A stretch of DNA of 64,000 bases from Petrosia ficiformis (taxonomy: Eukaryota > Porifera > Demospongiae > Haplosclerida > Petrosiidae), in NCBI GenBank assembly GCA_947044365.1, contig OX345639.1, positions 3,597,001 to 3,661,000 of the forward strand. The letters are read 5' to 3'. Under the pieces are notes generated by a model. The model made no database searches, was not told the DNA's origin, and was given only the letters and a program-made list of their open reading frames with translations. Positions 26,713-39,921 of this stretch are shown in pieces (the first letter of the stretch is position 1; each line of letters begins with the position of its first letter). A program made the translations under genes and the position numbers.

Positions 26713-29700
26713 ATGGAATTTTCTACTCCAATGTTCTCAGTACCACAAAGATGGATAATTTATGACTGCTTTATACCGACACTTCTTCAAGGAGTTCATT
26801 TAGTATATCCAATATTAGCCAGTTCTTTATTACTTCGAATCTGTGTGCTGTGGATTCCACTTCAAAAGATATGGTATGATTTTTTTTCTACGATACTAGG
26901 TTTTTTGGTGTTATGGTGGTATTACGAGATGAGTATCGTATTCTTTATTTTTTTACCAATGTTCGTGTATGTCTTATTGTTTATTGTGCCGAGACAAAGA
27001 GGTGTAGCTGTGGGTGGAGCTTGTGTGATCTTCATAGTTGTTTGGTGAGGTCATCTTGTACATTTTTATCCCATAATAATCCATTGTTTATATCCATTCA
27101 ATCAATTAATCTATTATTCTCCATTATCATTCAAAACATTGTTCCTATTCATTATTCCATTGTCATATTCGTAGTGAGCTATTTATTGTCTCTGCTGTAG
27201 AGTGGCATAAAATCAGAGGTATATATATATATAATATATACTATCTACTATAATATTAATACATGTAGTCATTGTGTCTTATTACAATAGGATCTTTGCT
27301 AGTTGTTGTAATGAAACTAATTTCTCTTTCCTTCGACATTGATGCATCAATACCTCTTTCTGAAAAGAAATCTCCTCCTTCCACTTCTCATCTTCCCAAT
27401 TTTATTAGTTACCTATCATATTCTATATTTCCAGCTACTACTATATTTGGTCCTTACACAACATATGATGAACATTTGAAATACACTGCAGGTGTAAAAA
27501 TGGTATGTATGTATGTACATACAACTTCTATGTACATGTACATGTGTACAAAATACATACCAAAATTACATATGTACGTACGTACATGCGTACATTCATA
27601 TGTACAAACATAAATACATACATTTTATAGAGTCTGAATTGGTTGTTTAATGTGATAAGGGGATTAGTATTTGCTATATTGTGTCTGAGTATGTCAATCT
27701 GTGTATTTCCATTCTTATTTGAAGAACCACTTTGGAACAAGTATGTTAATCTTCTGTCATGAGGCTACAATAACTCCTCAACTCCTCCTTGTCATTCTCC
27801 TCCTCATCTCATCTTCATTTTCATTCTCCTCCTTGTTGTCATCCTCCTCCTCCTCTTCATTAGGTGGTTAGCTGCATATTCTACAGCTGCTTCATTCAGA
27901 TATAGTCATTACTATGTCGTCCTAATATCAGAGTCATCCACTTTGTTAGTAGGATTGGGTTTTGTCATGAAATCATCTGGTGATATTAACTGGAATGGAT
28001 ATCGAACTATTCATCCATCAAATATAGAAATACCTAGATCTCTGGGTTCTGTAGTAACCAGCTGGAATCTACCAATGCATCATTTCCTAAAGAATTGTGA
28101 GTAATACTGAGTATACTATTTTTAAATGTTAGTATACTATTATTTAATTTTTAGTATACAATTATTTAATTGTTAGTATACTATTTTTTAATTGTATATT
28201 TTAATTGCCACTGCAATTATTAAGTTTAAATTAACTTAATTAATCACAGATGTGTTCAAGCCATCAAGACTACATGTTGGTAGATTTGGTGCTGTTCTTA
28301 TCACATATATTGCTAGTGCAATGTTACATGTAAGAATCCATGAACACACACACACACACACTTTAATAAACTATTATCATTTATCATTTATTTTAATATC
28401 TAGGGACTTAATTTTCAATTAGCAGCTGTACTGTTATCAATTGGTATTTATGCCTATATTGAGAGTGGTATGAAACACACACACACACACACACACATCT
28501 ACTGTTGTGTTGCATGAATAGTACATTGTGTGTATAATATGATGTGTACATTAATTATTACCCCGCACAGTATTCTGCGTAAGGGGTCAAGTGATTGGTT
28601 GTGTCTGTCTGTATCAGTTAGTCAGTCAGTCAGTCTGTCATGCAAAGAAAATTGGAATCGATACATTAGAATACTTTTAACATTTTCTAAACACATCAGT
28701 CAGCTAGAAAATAGTCATATAATAACGTATGCATACCTTGCAGAAGCTAATGCAGTTCACAGTATCCCCAATTCCTGGGTTTTCTTATTATCAGTTTAGA
28801 AAAGTCCAACATTTTTTCATAATAGTCACGTGTTTGGAACTAATGATGATTTACCTACTATTATAATGAGCTATGGATTATTGGTACTAATGATGATTTA
28901 CCTACTATTATAATGAGCTATGGATTATTGGTACTAATGATGATTTACCTACTATTATAATGAGCTATGGATTATTGGAACTAATGATGATTTACCTACT
29001 ATTATAATGAGCTATGGATTATTGGTACTAATGATGATTTACCTACTATTATAATGAGCTATGGATTATTGGAACTAATGATGATTTACCTACTATTATA
29101 ATGAGCTATGGATTATTGGTACTAATGATGATTTACCTACTATTATAATGAGCTATGGATTATTGGAACTAATGATGATTTACCTACTATTATAATGAGC
29201 TATGGATTATTGGTACTAATGATGATTTACCTACTATTATAATGAGCTATGGATTATTGCACAGTTGTACGTGTTCTCATTATAATATATATTATACATG
29301 TATATGTATTGTTTCCTAATAGTTCTTAGATATAAACTAAGCAAGCATCTAAATGCATGTATAATGGATCGTTCATGTTCTTCCAGCTGTCAACACAAAT
29401 ACAAAGAAGTTAGTGCATTAATAATAAGTAATACAACTCACATTTCATCTCTCTCTCTCTCTGGATACTCAGACTGTCCCATGGGTTGCTGTTATTAATT
29501 TTTTCTTCACATTGCTTGTAATGTTTCACTTGGCATATTTGGGTGTCATGTTCGGTGGTTCTGAAGATGATGCTATTATGGAAGAGGTATGTATCTAATA
29601 TCAATACTATATCCATAGTAATACACCTAGCAACCGTTGCTATGACATATTAATTACACTCAGGGATATTCCATGATGCATACATTGAAGAAATGGAGGA

Positions 29701-29762
29701 ACCTGGACTTTCTAAGTCATTGGATAGCACTGGGTACATGGATAATTACTTTCATCTTATGA
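26713..29762 (+). CDS. PORCN: Porcupine, Wnt O-acyltransferase (MBOAT)
   Basis: Multi-pass ER O-acyltransferase that attaches palmitoleate to Wnt ligands before secretion. Exons: 26713-27044, 27175-27218, 27291-27502, 27631-27740, 27864-28096, 28250-28329, 28404-28467, 29323-29408, 29473-29586, 29664-29762; 457 residues (human about 461). Family landmarks: EWHKIRG then MKLISLSFDID; TIFGPYTTY; VTSWNLPMHHFLKNYVFK; and SAMLHGLNFQLAAVLLS, where H337 is the MBOAT catalytic His. A Cys-rich loop (DRSCSSSCQH) is also shared with the human protein. The end (HTLKKW through LSHWIALGTWIIT) matches the human C-terminus. Intron 7 holds a minisatellite. AATAAA at 29973-29978 is the likely poly(A) signal, 35 bp before the convergent TBC1D13 stop codon. 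Confidence 0.95.
28830..29262. repeat. Minisatellite in PORCN intron 7
   Basis: Nearly identical tandem units of about 60 bp (core TGATGATTTACCTACTATTA), about seven copies. They alternate between GGTACTAA and GGAACTAA variants at the unit start, which suggests a two-unit higher order. Confidence 0.9.
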
Positions 29763-30007
29763 GACAATTATACAACCAGTACTCATCTTCAAGCCACCAA
29801 ACTTAGATTTATAATACATGTATATATACAAGAGACTATACATGTACCTATTTCAATAGTGAGACCTCAACCTCCGTGAGTTCATTCATGGGAGATCATC
29901 TGTACCAACTATCTCCTATCCTTATTAGTGATTAATAAGTTACAATTAATTGAAGCTAAGTTATTATGAATCAATAAATATAAATATTAAATATATAAAT
30001 AAATGCA

Positions 30008-33000
30008 TTAGTTTCTTGGTACTGGGTAGAATTGTTTTATGTCTTCAGCTTTTTGTAATATTCTTTGTACATCATGAATAGGATAATTCTGAGTATAGGA
30101 ATGAGGACTGAATGAATGGAATATATAGAATAATACAGTATAGGAATGAGGAATCATGGAATAGGAATGAATGAATAGGAATGAAATAATGAATGAATCG
30201 GAAAAATACGAATAAGGAATTAATGAATGAATAGGCATGACAGAATGAACGAGAAACAAAGGAGGTATACAATATTAATATATACCTGTAGTAGTTTAAT
30301 AGACATAGAGAAATCGGCACTGAGTAGATCACTTCTAATACACCTATATACACATTAACAGTGAGACATTTACATTAATATAGCACAACATACATAGATA
30401 GATAGTGTGAGACACTTACATTAGCATAGCACAACATAGATAGATGATGTGAGACACTTACATTAACATAGCACAATATAGATAGATAGTGTGAGACACT
30501 TACATTAACATAGCACAACATAGATAGAGTAAAAATTCAAATCTCTTTTTGTCTGAAAATATAGAGTCCCAGAGTCTGATAACATCTGATAGATAGATGA
30601 ATGAGTATATGGATAGATATATGAATGGGTATATGGATAGATAGATGAATGGATATAATATGGATAGATAGATGGATAGATAGATAGATAGATAGATAGA
30701 TGAATGGGTATATGGATAGATAGAAAAAACAGATGGATGAACAGTTGACTGAAAAGATGAGTATACTGTATAACCTGGTAACAGAAATTCTTGTGATAGT
30801 AAAAGAGTTATCCAACGAAATCCAAAAAATGTTGGATCAATTTCTTTCTTAATCTAATACATGTAAATTGGATGATTGTCATATGATCATCATGTGATCA
30901 TCAACATGACACTTACTAAGTCCTCGTGTAGTTCTTTATCTCTGGTTTCAAGCAAAGACATCATTTTATGCATAGAACCACCTGAAATGATAAACAGCGA
31001 TTTTGAGATAAAGGAACGAGATACCTCGTTAAAAGACATTGTATCACAAAATGAACACAGACGTTCAAATGTATGTTACTATGGTAACAACACAAACCTA
31101 TCCCTGCTCTAGATCTGTCCAATTTTTTAGTAAAATGATCACCAATTTCAACCATTAGATTAGAAAAACAGAAAAAGGTATCAGCTTCAGCATGTTCTGA
31201 GAACCAAAGAAGCCATTAAAAGGAGGGATGGGAGGGAGGAATGATGGAAGGGATGGATGGATGGAGGGAGGGAGGGAGGGAGGATGGAGGGAGGGAGGGA
31301 TGAAGGAAGGGATGGATGAAAGAAGGGATGGATGAAAGAAGGGATGAAGGAAGGGATAGAGGGAGGGAGGGAGGGAGGTATACATTGTACATGTACATTT
31401 ATTCATACCTCTCCATTTAGGATCAGGATCTTGCGCAAATACATAATAGATTGGTCCAATAATTTCATTCATTCCCTAAACAATATAATTACATAATCAT
31501 GTACATGTATATACATGTACATGTATATATCCATACACATTATACTTACCTGTACATAACTAATTCCTCTATTCATTTTTGCATGAATAAATAATATACG
31601 TTCAACCACCTATAATAATTAATAACTATTAATAGCCATATCAATACTCCACCTATAATTAATAACCACTAATAACCAATCAATACTCCACCCACCTCAA
31701 TTAATTAATACATGTAACTACTCCACTCACCTCCCAATGAGCTTCTTCTCCTTCTTTCAACGGATTATAAAGTTCTGAATCATCAAAACCTTTCTTGTTT
31801 TGAGAGACATTTCGAACGCCAAGACGACTAGTTGCAACTTGTTGTGAAGGAAGGGATGAACGATCTACTCGCTCCTTCAATGCTTCTATTCCTAACACAG
31901 TACCTAATAAAATGATTATCAAAAGATAAGTCAATAGAGCGGGAGGAAAACCCAATAAAAGTACCATCTTTTGTCAACTTATCTCCACAGCCAAACTTCT
32001 AATCTTACTCTATATGTGTAATATTCCAGAGGCATAATTAAATATCTGTAGAGTTTTGTATTTACTTTAAGCTATTATTATGATTTTAGGAGGAGGGGAT
32101 CTGGGATCTCAGGTCTAGTAATTTAAATTAATAACTATACTTATCATGTGACATACAGGCAAACATATCAAATTACTTCTTCTCTGGAGTGTTAATATTA
32201 ATATGTACAGGGTGAAGTATCCTAATCCTGAGGTGAAATATCCTAATTCCTAAGGTGAAGTATCCTAATTCAAGTTATCTGTCCTCCCCCAAACCCTGGT
32301 CATGGAAGGAAAGCTCAGACGCAGTAAATATTTCTTACTTGTATTAAAAGCTTTCCTAGGATATGTAGTGGGTAACTGAAAAAATGATATGTCAGGATAT
32401 AATCTCCTAGTGTCATGATCAATTTGTAAAAGTACTTCATTATCTTCAAAATATTTATGCCATTGGCTGTCTGGATTGGGATTCAGTGGCTAAGAGGAGG
32501 AATAGAGAATAAAATATGGTTAATAATCACATGAAACTCACATGATCCATTGACTCAAGCAAATTTCCGCCTCCATCTTCAGATGCATATGGATTAACTA
32601 TTACATCATTCATTAACTGCTGATATGATGATCTGTAGTGATATAATTATTATATAGTGCATATACATGTACATGTATCTATAGTAATATAGTACATATA
32701 CATGTATCTATAGTAATATAGTACATGTACATGTATCTATAGTAATATAGTACATGTATATGTATCTATAGTAATATAGTACATGTACATGTATCTATAG
32801 TAATATAGTACATGTACATGTATCTATAGTAATATAGTACATGTATCTATAGTACATGTACATGTACATGTACATGTATCATTATATAGTACATGTACAT
32901 GTATCTATAGTAAATGAAAATTCATGTGTCTAGCATGCTAGCAAAAGAACACACACAACAAACAAACAAGCATGGCTTCATTAAACATTAGAGCAGCTAC

Positions 33001-33854
33001 CATGGCTTAGAAAAATAATCAGCCACAATGGCTTAGAAAAATAACTACCAGCTACCATGGCTTAGAAAATAATCAGCCACAATGGCTTAGAAAAATAATT
33101 AACATGTAACATGTATAAGTTGAAGTACTCTTTTATATTTAGTATGTACATGTACCTCTGTCTTCTCAGTTCATCATCCCAGTATACTTTCTTTAATGGT
33201 AGATAGCCAAGAAGTAACTATGGCAACGATTACACATACACACATTAGTACTATGTTCAATTGATCACTTATTCAGTATTTAAATTAACAACTATTAAAA
33301 GATGATCTACATACCTTCCAGCAAAGAGCTCTTATCCCATCCCGGTCAGGACATCCTATATTAACACAAAATAATATTAAACAAGCATCAGGATGAGTAC
33401 CAATTCATATCATGTGACCCAAATTGCATCGTCATGTGACTCAATTCATATCGTCATGTCCTGCTCAATTTACACTCCAAGATATTACATATGTATATTT
33501 ATGTGTTATATACAATTATATATATATATATATATATAGTAATTCGAGTTATTGCTACACACATAATCTTTTATTGTACTATATACTCACCATTGAAACA
33601 AAGTCTTCGTAGTTCATCAATATTAATCTCATCTTTCAACAACACCTCATTGAATTCAGACACTCTACATAATATAAACAAATTTTATTATTATTATTAT
33701 GATTACTGAACCAATCAAAATGAATTATTCAGTTCCATCCTTCCATTGACCAATCAGAATTATTTGTTGCTCATACTATAAAAGCACTCATTTTATTTCA
33801 TTCTAACAATGTCTAATTTAGATGCTCTCCTCACTTGGTCTTCTTCCTGGCCAT
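30008..33854 (-). CDS. TBC1D13: TBC1D13, Rab GTPase-activating protein
   Basis: TBC-domain Rab GAP; the vertebrate orthologue is reported to act on Rab35. The protein is 400 residues, the same as human. Exons on the minus strand: 33835-33854, 33591-33664, 33315-33355, 33156-33217, 32542-32632, 32339-32489, 31731-31903, 31550-31609, 31409-31475, 31098-31196, 30917-30981, 30775-30853, 30504-30585, 30286-30343, 30008-30088; phases consistent. Both catalytic fingers are visible: IDHDTRR (R125, IxxDxxR) and SYVQG (Q224, YxQ). Other matches are EAHWEVVERILFIHAK, GMNEIIGPIYYVFA, EHAEADTFFCFSNLM and FRWITLLLSQEFLLPDVIRLW. The 20-bp first coding exon (MARKKTK) is supported by start position and phase only. 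It is divergent from the PNPLA6/7 gene (84 bp). Confidence 0.94.
30355..30530. repeat. Tandem copies of the TBC1D13 exon-13 3' edge
   Basis: A unit of about 42 bp contains TTACATTAACATAGCACAA, the antisense of the last ~20 coding bases of the exon at 30504-30585 plus its GTAAGT donor. Three extra copies lie downstream in the transcript, within the next intron, and all keep a GT donor. Confidence 0.85.
31205..31380. repeat. G-rich (GGGA)n/(GGAT)n tract
   Basis: Runs of GGGAGG on the plus strand with several G3 runs closely spaced, in a TBC1D13 intron. The transcript of that gene is C-rich here. G-quadruplex formation on the plus strand is possible. Confidence 0.8.
32650..32930. repeat. Tandem repeat in TBC1D13 intron
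   Basis: Units of about 28-30 bp (core ATCTATAGTAATATAGTACA) with variable TACATG stretches, eight or nine copies. Confidence 0.85.
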
Positions 33855-33938
33855 GAAAACTGCAACTGCTGCTTGACTGACTGACTTGGGTGGAGTTGAA
33901 GAATATACAAACCAGGTGTGGTTTTCTAGCATCCTAAA
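33855..33938. promoter_or_regulatory. Bidirectional promoter between TBC1D13 and PNPLA6/7
   Basis: 84 bp lie between divergent start codons. No TATA box is evident. Inferred from layout. Confidence 0.6.
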
Positions 33939-34433
33939 ATGGCTACCACGAATTCGGAAATTCTGCCTACCAGTACGGACATATCAAGCGACAGTGACAC
34001 TACTGAAGTGATGGTAAACATGTTCTCCTCTGTCTTTCTTTGGGCTGCTTCTCAATTGAGTTATTTAGCGGTACTTGCAGAAACAGCTGCCGAATATCCT
34101 GTGAGTTCCTCTACTACTGGTGTTGTGTTATTGATAAGCTTTTGTATGGTGTACTGTTTATGTTCTTCCAAGAAACCTCCAAGAAGAACGGGTATGTAAA
34201 TTAAGTTATTTTACTCCATTATTGTACTAACATCAAATTATGACATGCAAATTTCATACTTAAACAAATGAATTACATGTACGCACTGTTGTATATATAC
34301 ATACATACATGCATACATACATACACATGTACATACTTGCATATATGGAACATACATACATAATTATACATACATATATACACACATACATGCATACATA
34401 CATACATACATGTACGCATACATAAATACATCA

Positions 34434-34464
<31 letters not shown>

Positions 34465-37400
34465 CATACATACATACATACAGACATACAGACATACATA
34501 CATGTACATATATACATACATACGTACATACTAGTCTTGTGTAGCCGCACCCTTCGCATAGAGGAGGAAAGGTCTGGTATGGTTAGTACATAAGACTTGT
34601 GCCCGTGGAATGCTAATTTTTGCTAAAACAAACAAATTATGTGGGTAGGGTGTTTCACAAGCAACATTCTCAGCTTTATAACTGTCAAAGTATACAACAC
34701 TGAAGATTCTAACTTGCTTTACTAGAAAGAAGAGTTGTTATGAAAGCCAGTGATGTCAAAATCATGCTTCGATAGATACAGGAAGATAGCAAGACGAGTG
34801 TTTGCAGTGCATACACGGCTGGCAACCATGCAAAGCAAACGGTTTTTTCATATCGTGTTAGTATAGCTGTGGTAACGTCTGCTTGTCCTTAAGACTTGTA
34901 TACCAGAGAGAAACAGTATGTTTCTTACAATTTCAACTATGGAAGGCCATTTTCTTTCCTACGTCATGTAACAAGAATGCATTAAATTAGTTTTCGTGTA
35001 ATCTGTTTGGACTGCAAAAATCCTGCAGCACTCTACAAACGCTCTGTGCTAACCATACCAGACCCTTCCTCCTCTATGCGAAGGGTGTTTAAAACTGATT
35101 ATTATAAACAAGTGTGATAAAGCATCATTCATATATTATTTAATAGTATCCAAAATTGAAACAGATCTTGTTGAAGAAGTTTCCTTTTCCACACGACCTA
35201 TGCGTAAGAGGGACATTGTACGACATTTAGGAAGAAGAGTGATTCGCAGAGTTAGTGGGGTAAGTTATAATCATTTCATATCCTCACTCGGTGATTGTGA
35301 TTCTGCTTGTCATCATGTTCTATGAAGTCAATATGCTGTTGTATGCTTTGCTTCATTTTTATCCTTTCCACCTTTCTCTCTGTCTGTCTTCTCTCCTCTC
35401 ATATACATGTACATGTATATAGTCTCGACTTGCTGATTTGAAAAGACGGTCAAGCGAGTAAGTGTAGCCTACATCACAATTCATAAACTTACATGTATGG
35501 AATATATCATTATCAATGGATGGGTGGGGAATCGATCCCATTGTGTGTATTATATAACTATAATAATTATTTCATTATTTCATTATAACATTTTATATTA
35601 TATAGTTTGAGATTTCAACCTCCTCCGGGAAGCTCAGAGATACAGGTACATAAAGAGCCACCAGCAGCTTTCCTGGAAGCTGATTTAGATGTGAGTAAAG
35701 TGCTAGCTTGTGGTTAACGACATAAAGTAATTCTAATTACTACCCGTCTATTTACTGGTCATTCCTTATGATAATATAATTAATTAATTAATTATTTGTT
35801 AATTATGCATGTATATTAATTAATTAATTGATTAATTAATTAATTATTTATTTATATTATGTATCTTGTTTTAATAGCTTGATAATCAGATTCCTCATGA
35901 TGTCATGTATTTGCTAAAAAGTGTTCGGTGAGTTGCCATCCATTAAAATATACATACAGTGTACATGTACGTACTTGATGTTGTTTCTTTACCACTGTTC
36001 TTCCTCTATTGTCTTCTTCATCAAAGGGTATTTGGACATTTTGAAAAACCTCTTTTCATGGAGATTTGTAAACATGTGGAAACTAAGTTTGTACCATCAG
36101 GAGCGATTCTATTTAGACCTGGACAGGTATGAATACTAGTGGCCTTGAGATATACAACTATTATATATCTATATGCTTAGTATTTGTAGATACATGTACG
36201 CAATGTATTGTGTACATGTAAGCATGATACTGTGTACTACACATGTATTCATGTACATATATATATGTACATACATTATACATACATGTACATACATACA
36301 TACATGTACATTGTACATACATACATATATATTATGTACATAGATATATACATGCATGTACATACTTATAGATACATACATACATGTACATTGTACATAC
36401 ATACATATATATTATGTACGTAGATATATACATGCATGTACATACTTATAGATACACACATACATGTACATTGTACATACATACATATATATTATGTACA
36501 TAGATATATACATGCATGTACATACTTATAGATACATACATACATGTACATTGTACATACATACATATATATTATGTACGTAGATATATACATGCATGTA
36601 CATACTTATAGATACACACATACATGTACATTGTACATACATACATATATATTATGTACGTAGATATATACATGCATGTACATACTTATAGATACATACA
36701 TACATGTATTGTGTTTACTTTCAGGTAGATGATAGCATCTACGTAGTACAAAATGGAAAGTTACAAGTGTTTCTTGTGGAACAAGATGGTACTGAACTTC
36801 CATTGAAAGAGGCTGGTACTGGAGACAGTGTTCATAGCCTACTTAGTTTAATGGATTCCATCATCAGTCAGTCAGGAACATTCAATTCAGTCTCAGCTAG
36901 AGCAGTAAGAGATACCTATGTACTACAGTAAGTTATTGTGTGTTAATGTTTCAGATAAACATCAAAATGTTCATACACTGTCTATCCTCATTAAAACCCA
37001 CAAGTGTAAAATATAATTATTATATAATAATTATTATATACATGTACTTGTGTGTGTGTGTGTGTGTGTATTTTTAAAGGATTCGGGCAAAATCCTTCAA
37101 GCAGTTCTTTGAAGAAAATCCAGATTCACTTCTAAGAATAGTTCAGGTACATGTACATGTATTATATTAATATTAATGTATTGTTAAAGTTCACCCTTGT
37201 GAGTCTTGGGAGTATATGGATGTGGTTTAAACAGGAAGTTTAGTGTTAGTGTTGGGCAAATTCGTGCTTCATGTAACCACATGAAATAATTATTTCATGT
37301 TGGCTTATATGAAGCATTAACCCTAATGTAGTACCATATATACTCTACTTATTTCGTGTTGGCTTACATGAAGCATTAACCCTAATGTAGTACCATATAT

Positions 37401-39884
37401 ACTCTAATTATATCATGTTGGTTACATGAACCATTAAACCTAATGTACATGTAGTACCATACATGTATATACTCTAATTATTTCGAGTTGAAGTATGAAC
37501 TGAGAGTATATATATGATTTTATTTCATTCTACAGATAATAATGCTTAGATTGCAAAGAGTCACATTCCTAGCTCTTAATCAATTTCTTGGTCTCGGACA
37601 TGAGCTAATAGTGCAGGTTACAAAATCTTATATTTTCAATTTTTATATCTTGTTTCATCTCCTCCTGTATTCCTTCCATTCAGAAAGTACCTCTACCAAC
37701 AGATCTCAATATTCACAAACTAAAACGTAGATCCTTATCTCGATCACATGTCCATCCACACCTAGAAGTAAATACAGACCCATCATTACTTAATTTGCCG
37801 TCAGAAAAGACAAATGATGCATTCAATGTGGGTGGGAGTGGTGACAGTGAGGATAGTGAAGGAGGAATAGGTGATGAAGGATCTGATAGGAACACTCATA
37901 GGTACATATAGTGATGTGGAAATAGTTAGCCAATTGCTGGATATTTTGGACTATTTTCAGCACCCTTGTCCTACTCCCCATACATGTATTGTATACAGCT
38001 TAGTTTTAATTCACCAGACATTCACTAGATTTATCAGACAATGTTCTGCATGACTGGCTGTTTCCACACCACTGGGTACATGTATGCTGTATTTAAGATA
38101 TACATGTATGTTACAATCAACATGTCCATTTTGTAGTGATGATGTGAGTACATCTGTAGATTCAACTTCCTCTTGTACAATACTTACTCAAGATAGCACA
38201 AAATTAGACTCTGGTTAGTAATAAATACAGTGAGTGGAACCTCTCTATTACAAGCTATCCGAAATAAGGACACCTCTGTAGTGGACACCTAAAAATGTCC
38301 CAAATGTATTTATAATCTATGTACTATAAATTCACCCCTGAAATGACGACTATCTCTGTAATCAGGATACACTAACTTTTAACGGTGTCTGGAATAGGGA
38401 GGTTCCACTGTACATGATTTTAATACAATACTTTGTACATCTACGTATATAGCAGTCTACATGTATAAATACCATAAATACTCTAATTTTCCAACTATAC
38501 AAAGAATTATTTAATTTTGGCTCATGCTTAGTAGTACCATAAATAGTTTAAATACTCTAATTATCCAAGTATGGAAATAATTCTTTAACTTTGGCACATA
38601 CTTGTAATTACAAGGTGTCTGATGCAAATGCTATACTACAGCATCAAGAAAATTATTGCTACTAGTAAATAAAACACGGCTTACATTAATTAATTATTCA
38701 TTATTAATTGTAGGTGATGAACACTTGCATTCACATACTAGTAAAAGAAATAAAACCGTTGCTATTGATACTAGCCATAATGAACAGTTCACACATCGTC
38801 TACTACCGGCACAAAGTCCAGAGTTTGATAATGTCATTAATCAGGTACCTCTGTCTGTCTGCCTGTACATGTATACATGTATATGAATGTGTATGTATAT
38901 TAATAGCATTGTTTTAGTTTGACAATAAAGACTATACTTTTAGCATGCTTATATACATGTACATGTACATGTAGTTTTTCAAACTTTTAGTTTAGTTGTA
39001 CATGTAGTTTAATAACTAAAATAGTGTTTTAGTTAAGTTAACTAATTAAAAGTGCCCATTATTACTATTATAGTTATTACACTAGACTTGTAAAAGTAAA
39101 AATGCCTTACTAAAAGAGATTTTAGGTATATATTGTAGTTAACACACTCTGTCTGTGTATTTATAACATTATGTATATGTACATGTATTGTAGGCTCGTG
39201 TAGATAGAATGGAGTTTGGAGGTTCTCTACCAGTTAAAGCTAACCTCACACTGAATGTTCCTTTGACTTACTCACACTTTGTTTCACTAGAGGGTAGTGA
39301 AATATTAGCAGCTGCTACACAAGATTTAGTCAAAATATTCCAACTAAAGGTATTTAAAAGAAACGAGATGTATTTCTGATGTGTGTACATATACATATGT
39401 ATACTTTGACATATATCAGAGGAGGTCAAGGTGAACAAGTATGACCTGTAGTAATGCATGTAAAATTGAATTCTTGTATTGAAGTTATAATTTATGTCCA
39501 TTTTATACTGTAAAGTGGTATCAGTCATTCAATTCCCGTTAGCTAACTGAGCTTAACTTTATATACATGTACATGCTTGTTCCAAATGCATACATGTACA
39601 TTATGTATGCATTTCTAAAGCATATCAGAATGGAATGACAGACTGTTTGGCTATTTGTAATAATTATTAATGTGAATTAAGTACCTTACCAGTCAACATT
39701 ACTAAAGAAGATGAATTTTTTTCGAAGAGAGAGCTATTATTTCCAAGTCAGCCATCGTGTACTGGCCTACATGTATACACGTGTATGATTCAAATTACCA
39801 CACCCCTTGATTATCACTGTAATTGCTCAGCACCTTAGTGCGAAGCAACTAATCCGGGAGTGTTGTAAAATCTCAACCTCAGTT

Positions 39885-39921
<37 letters not shown>

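Noticed and set aside
37871..38053. 60-residue ORF
   Set aside because: Runs from an out-of-frame PNPLA6/7 exon into a MITE that recurs at 61005-61164.
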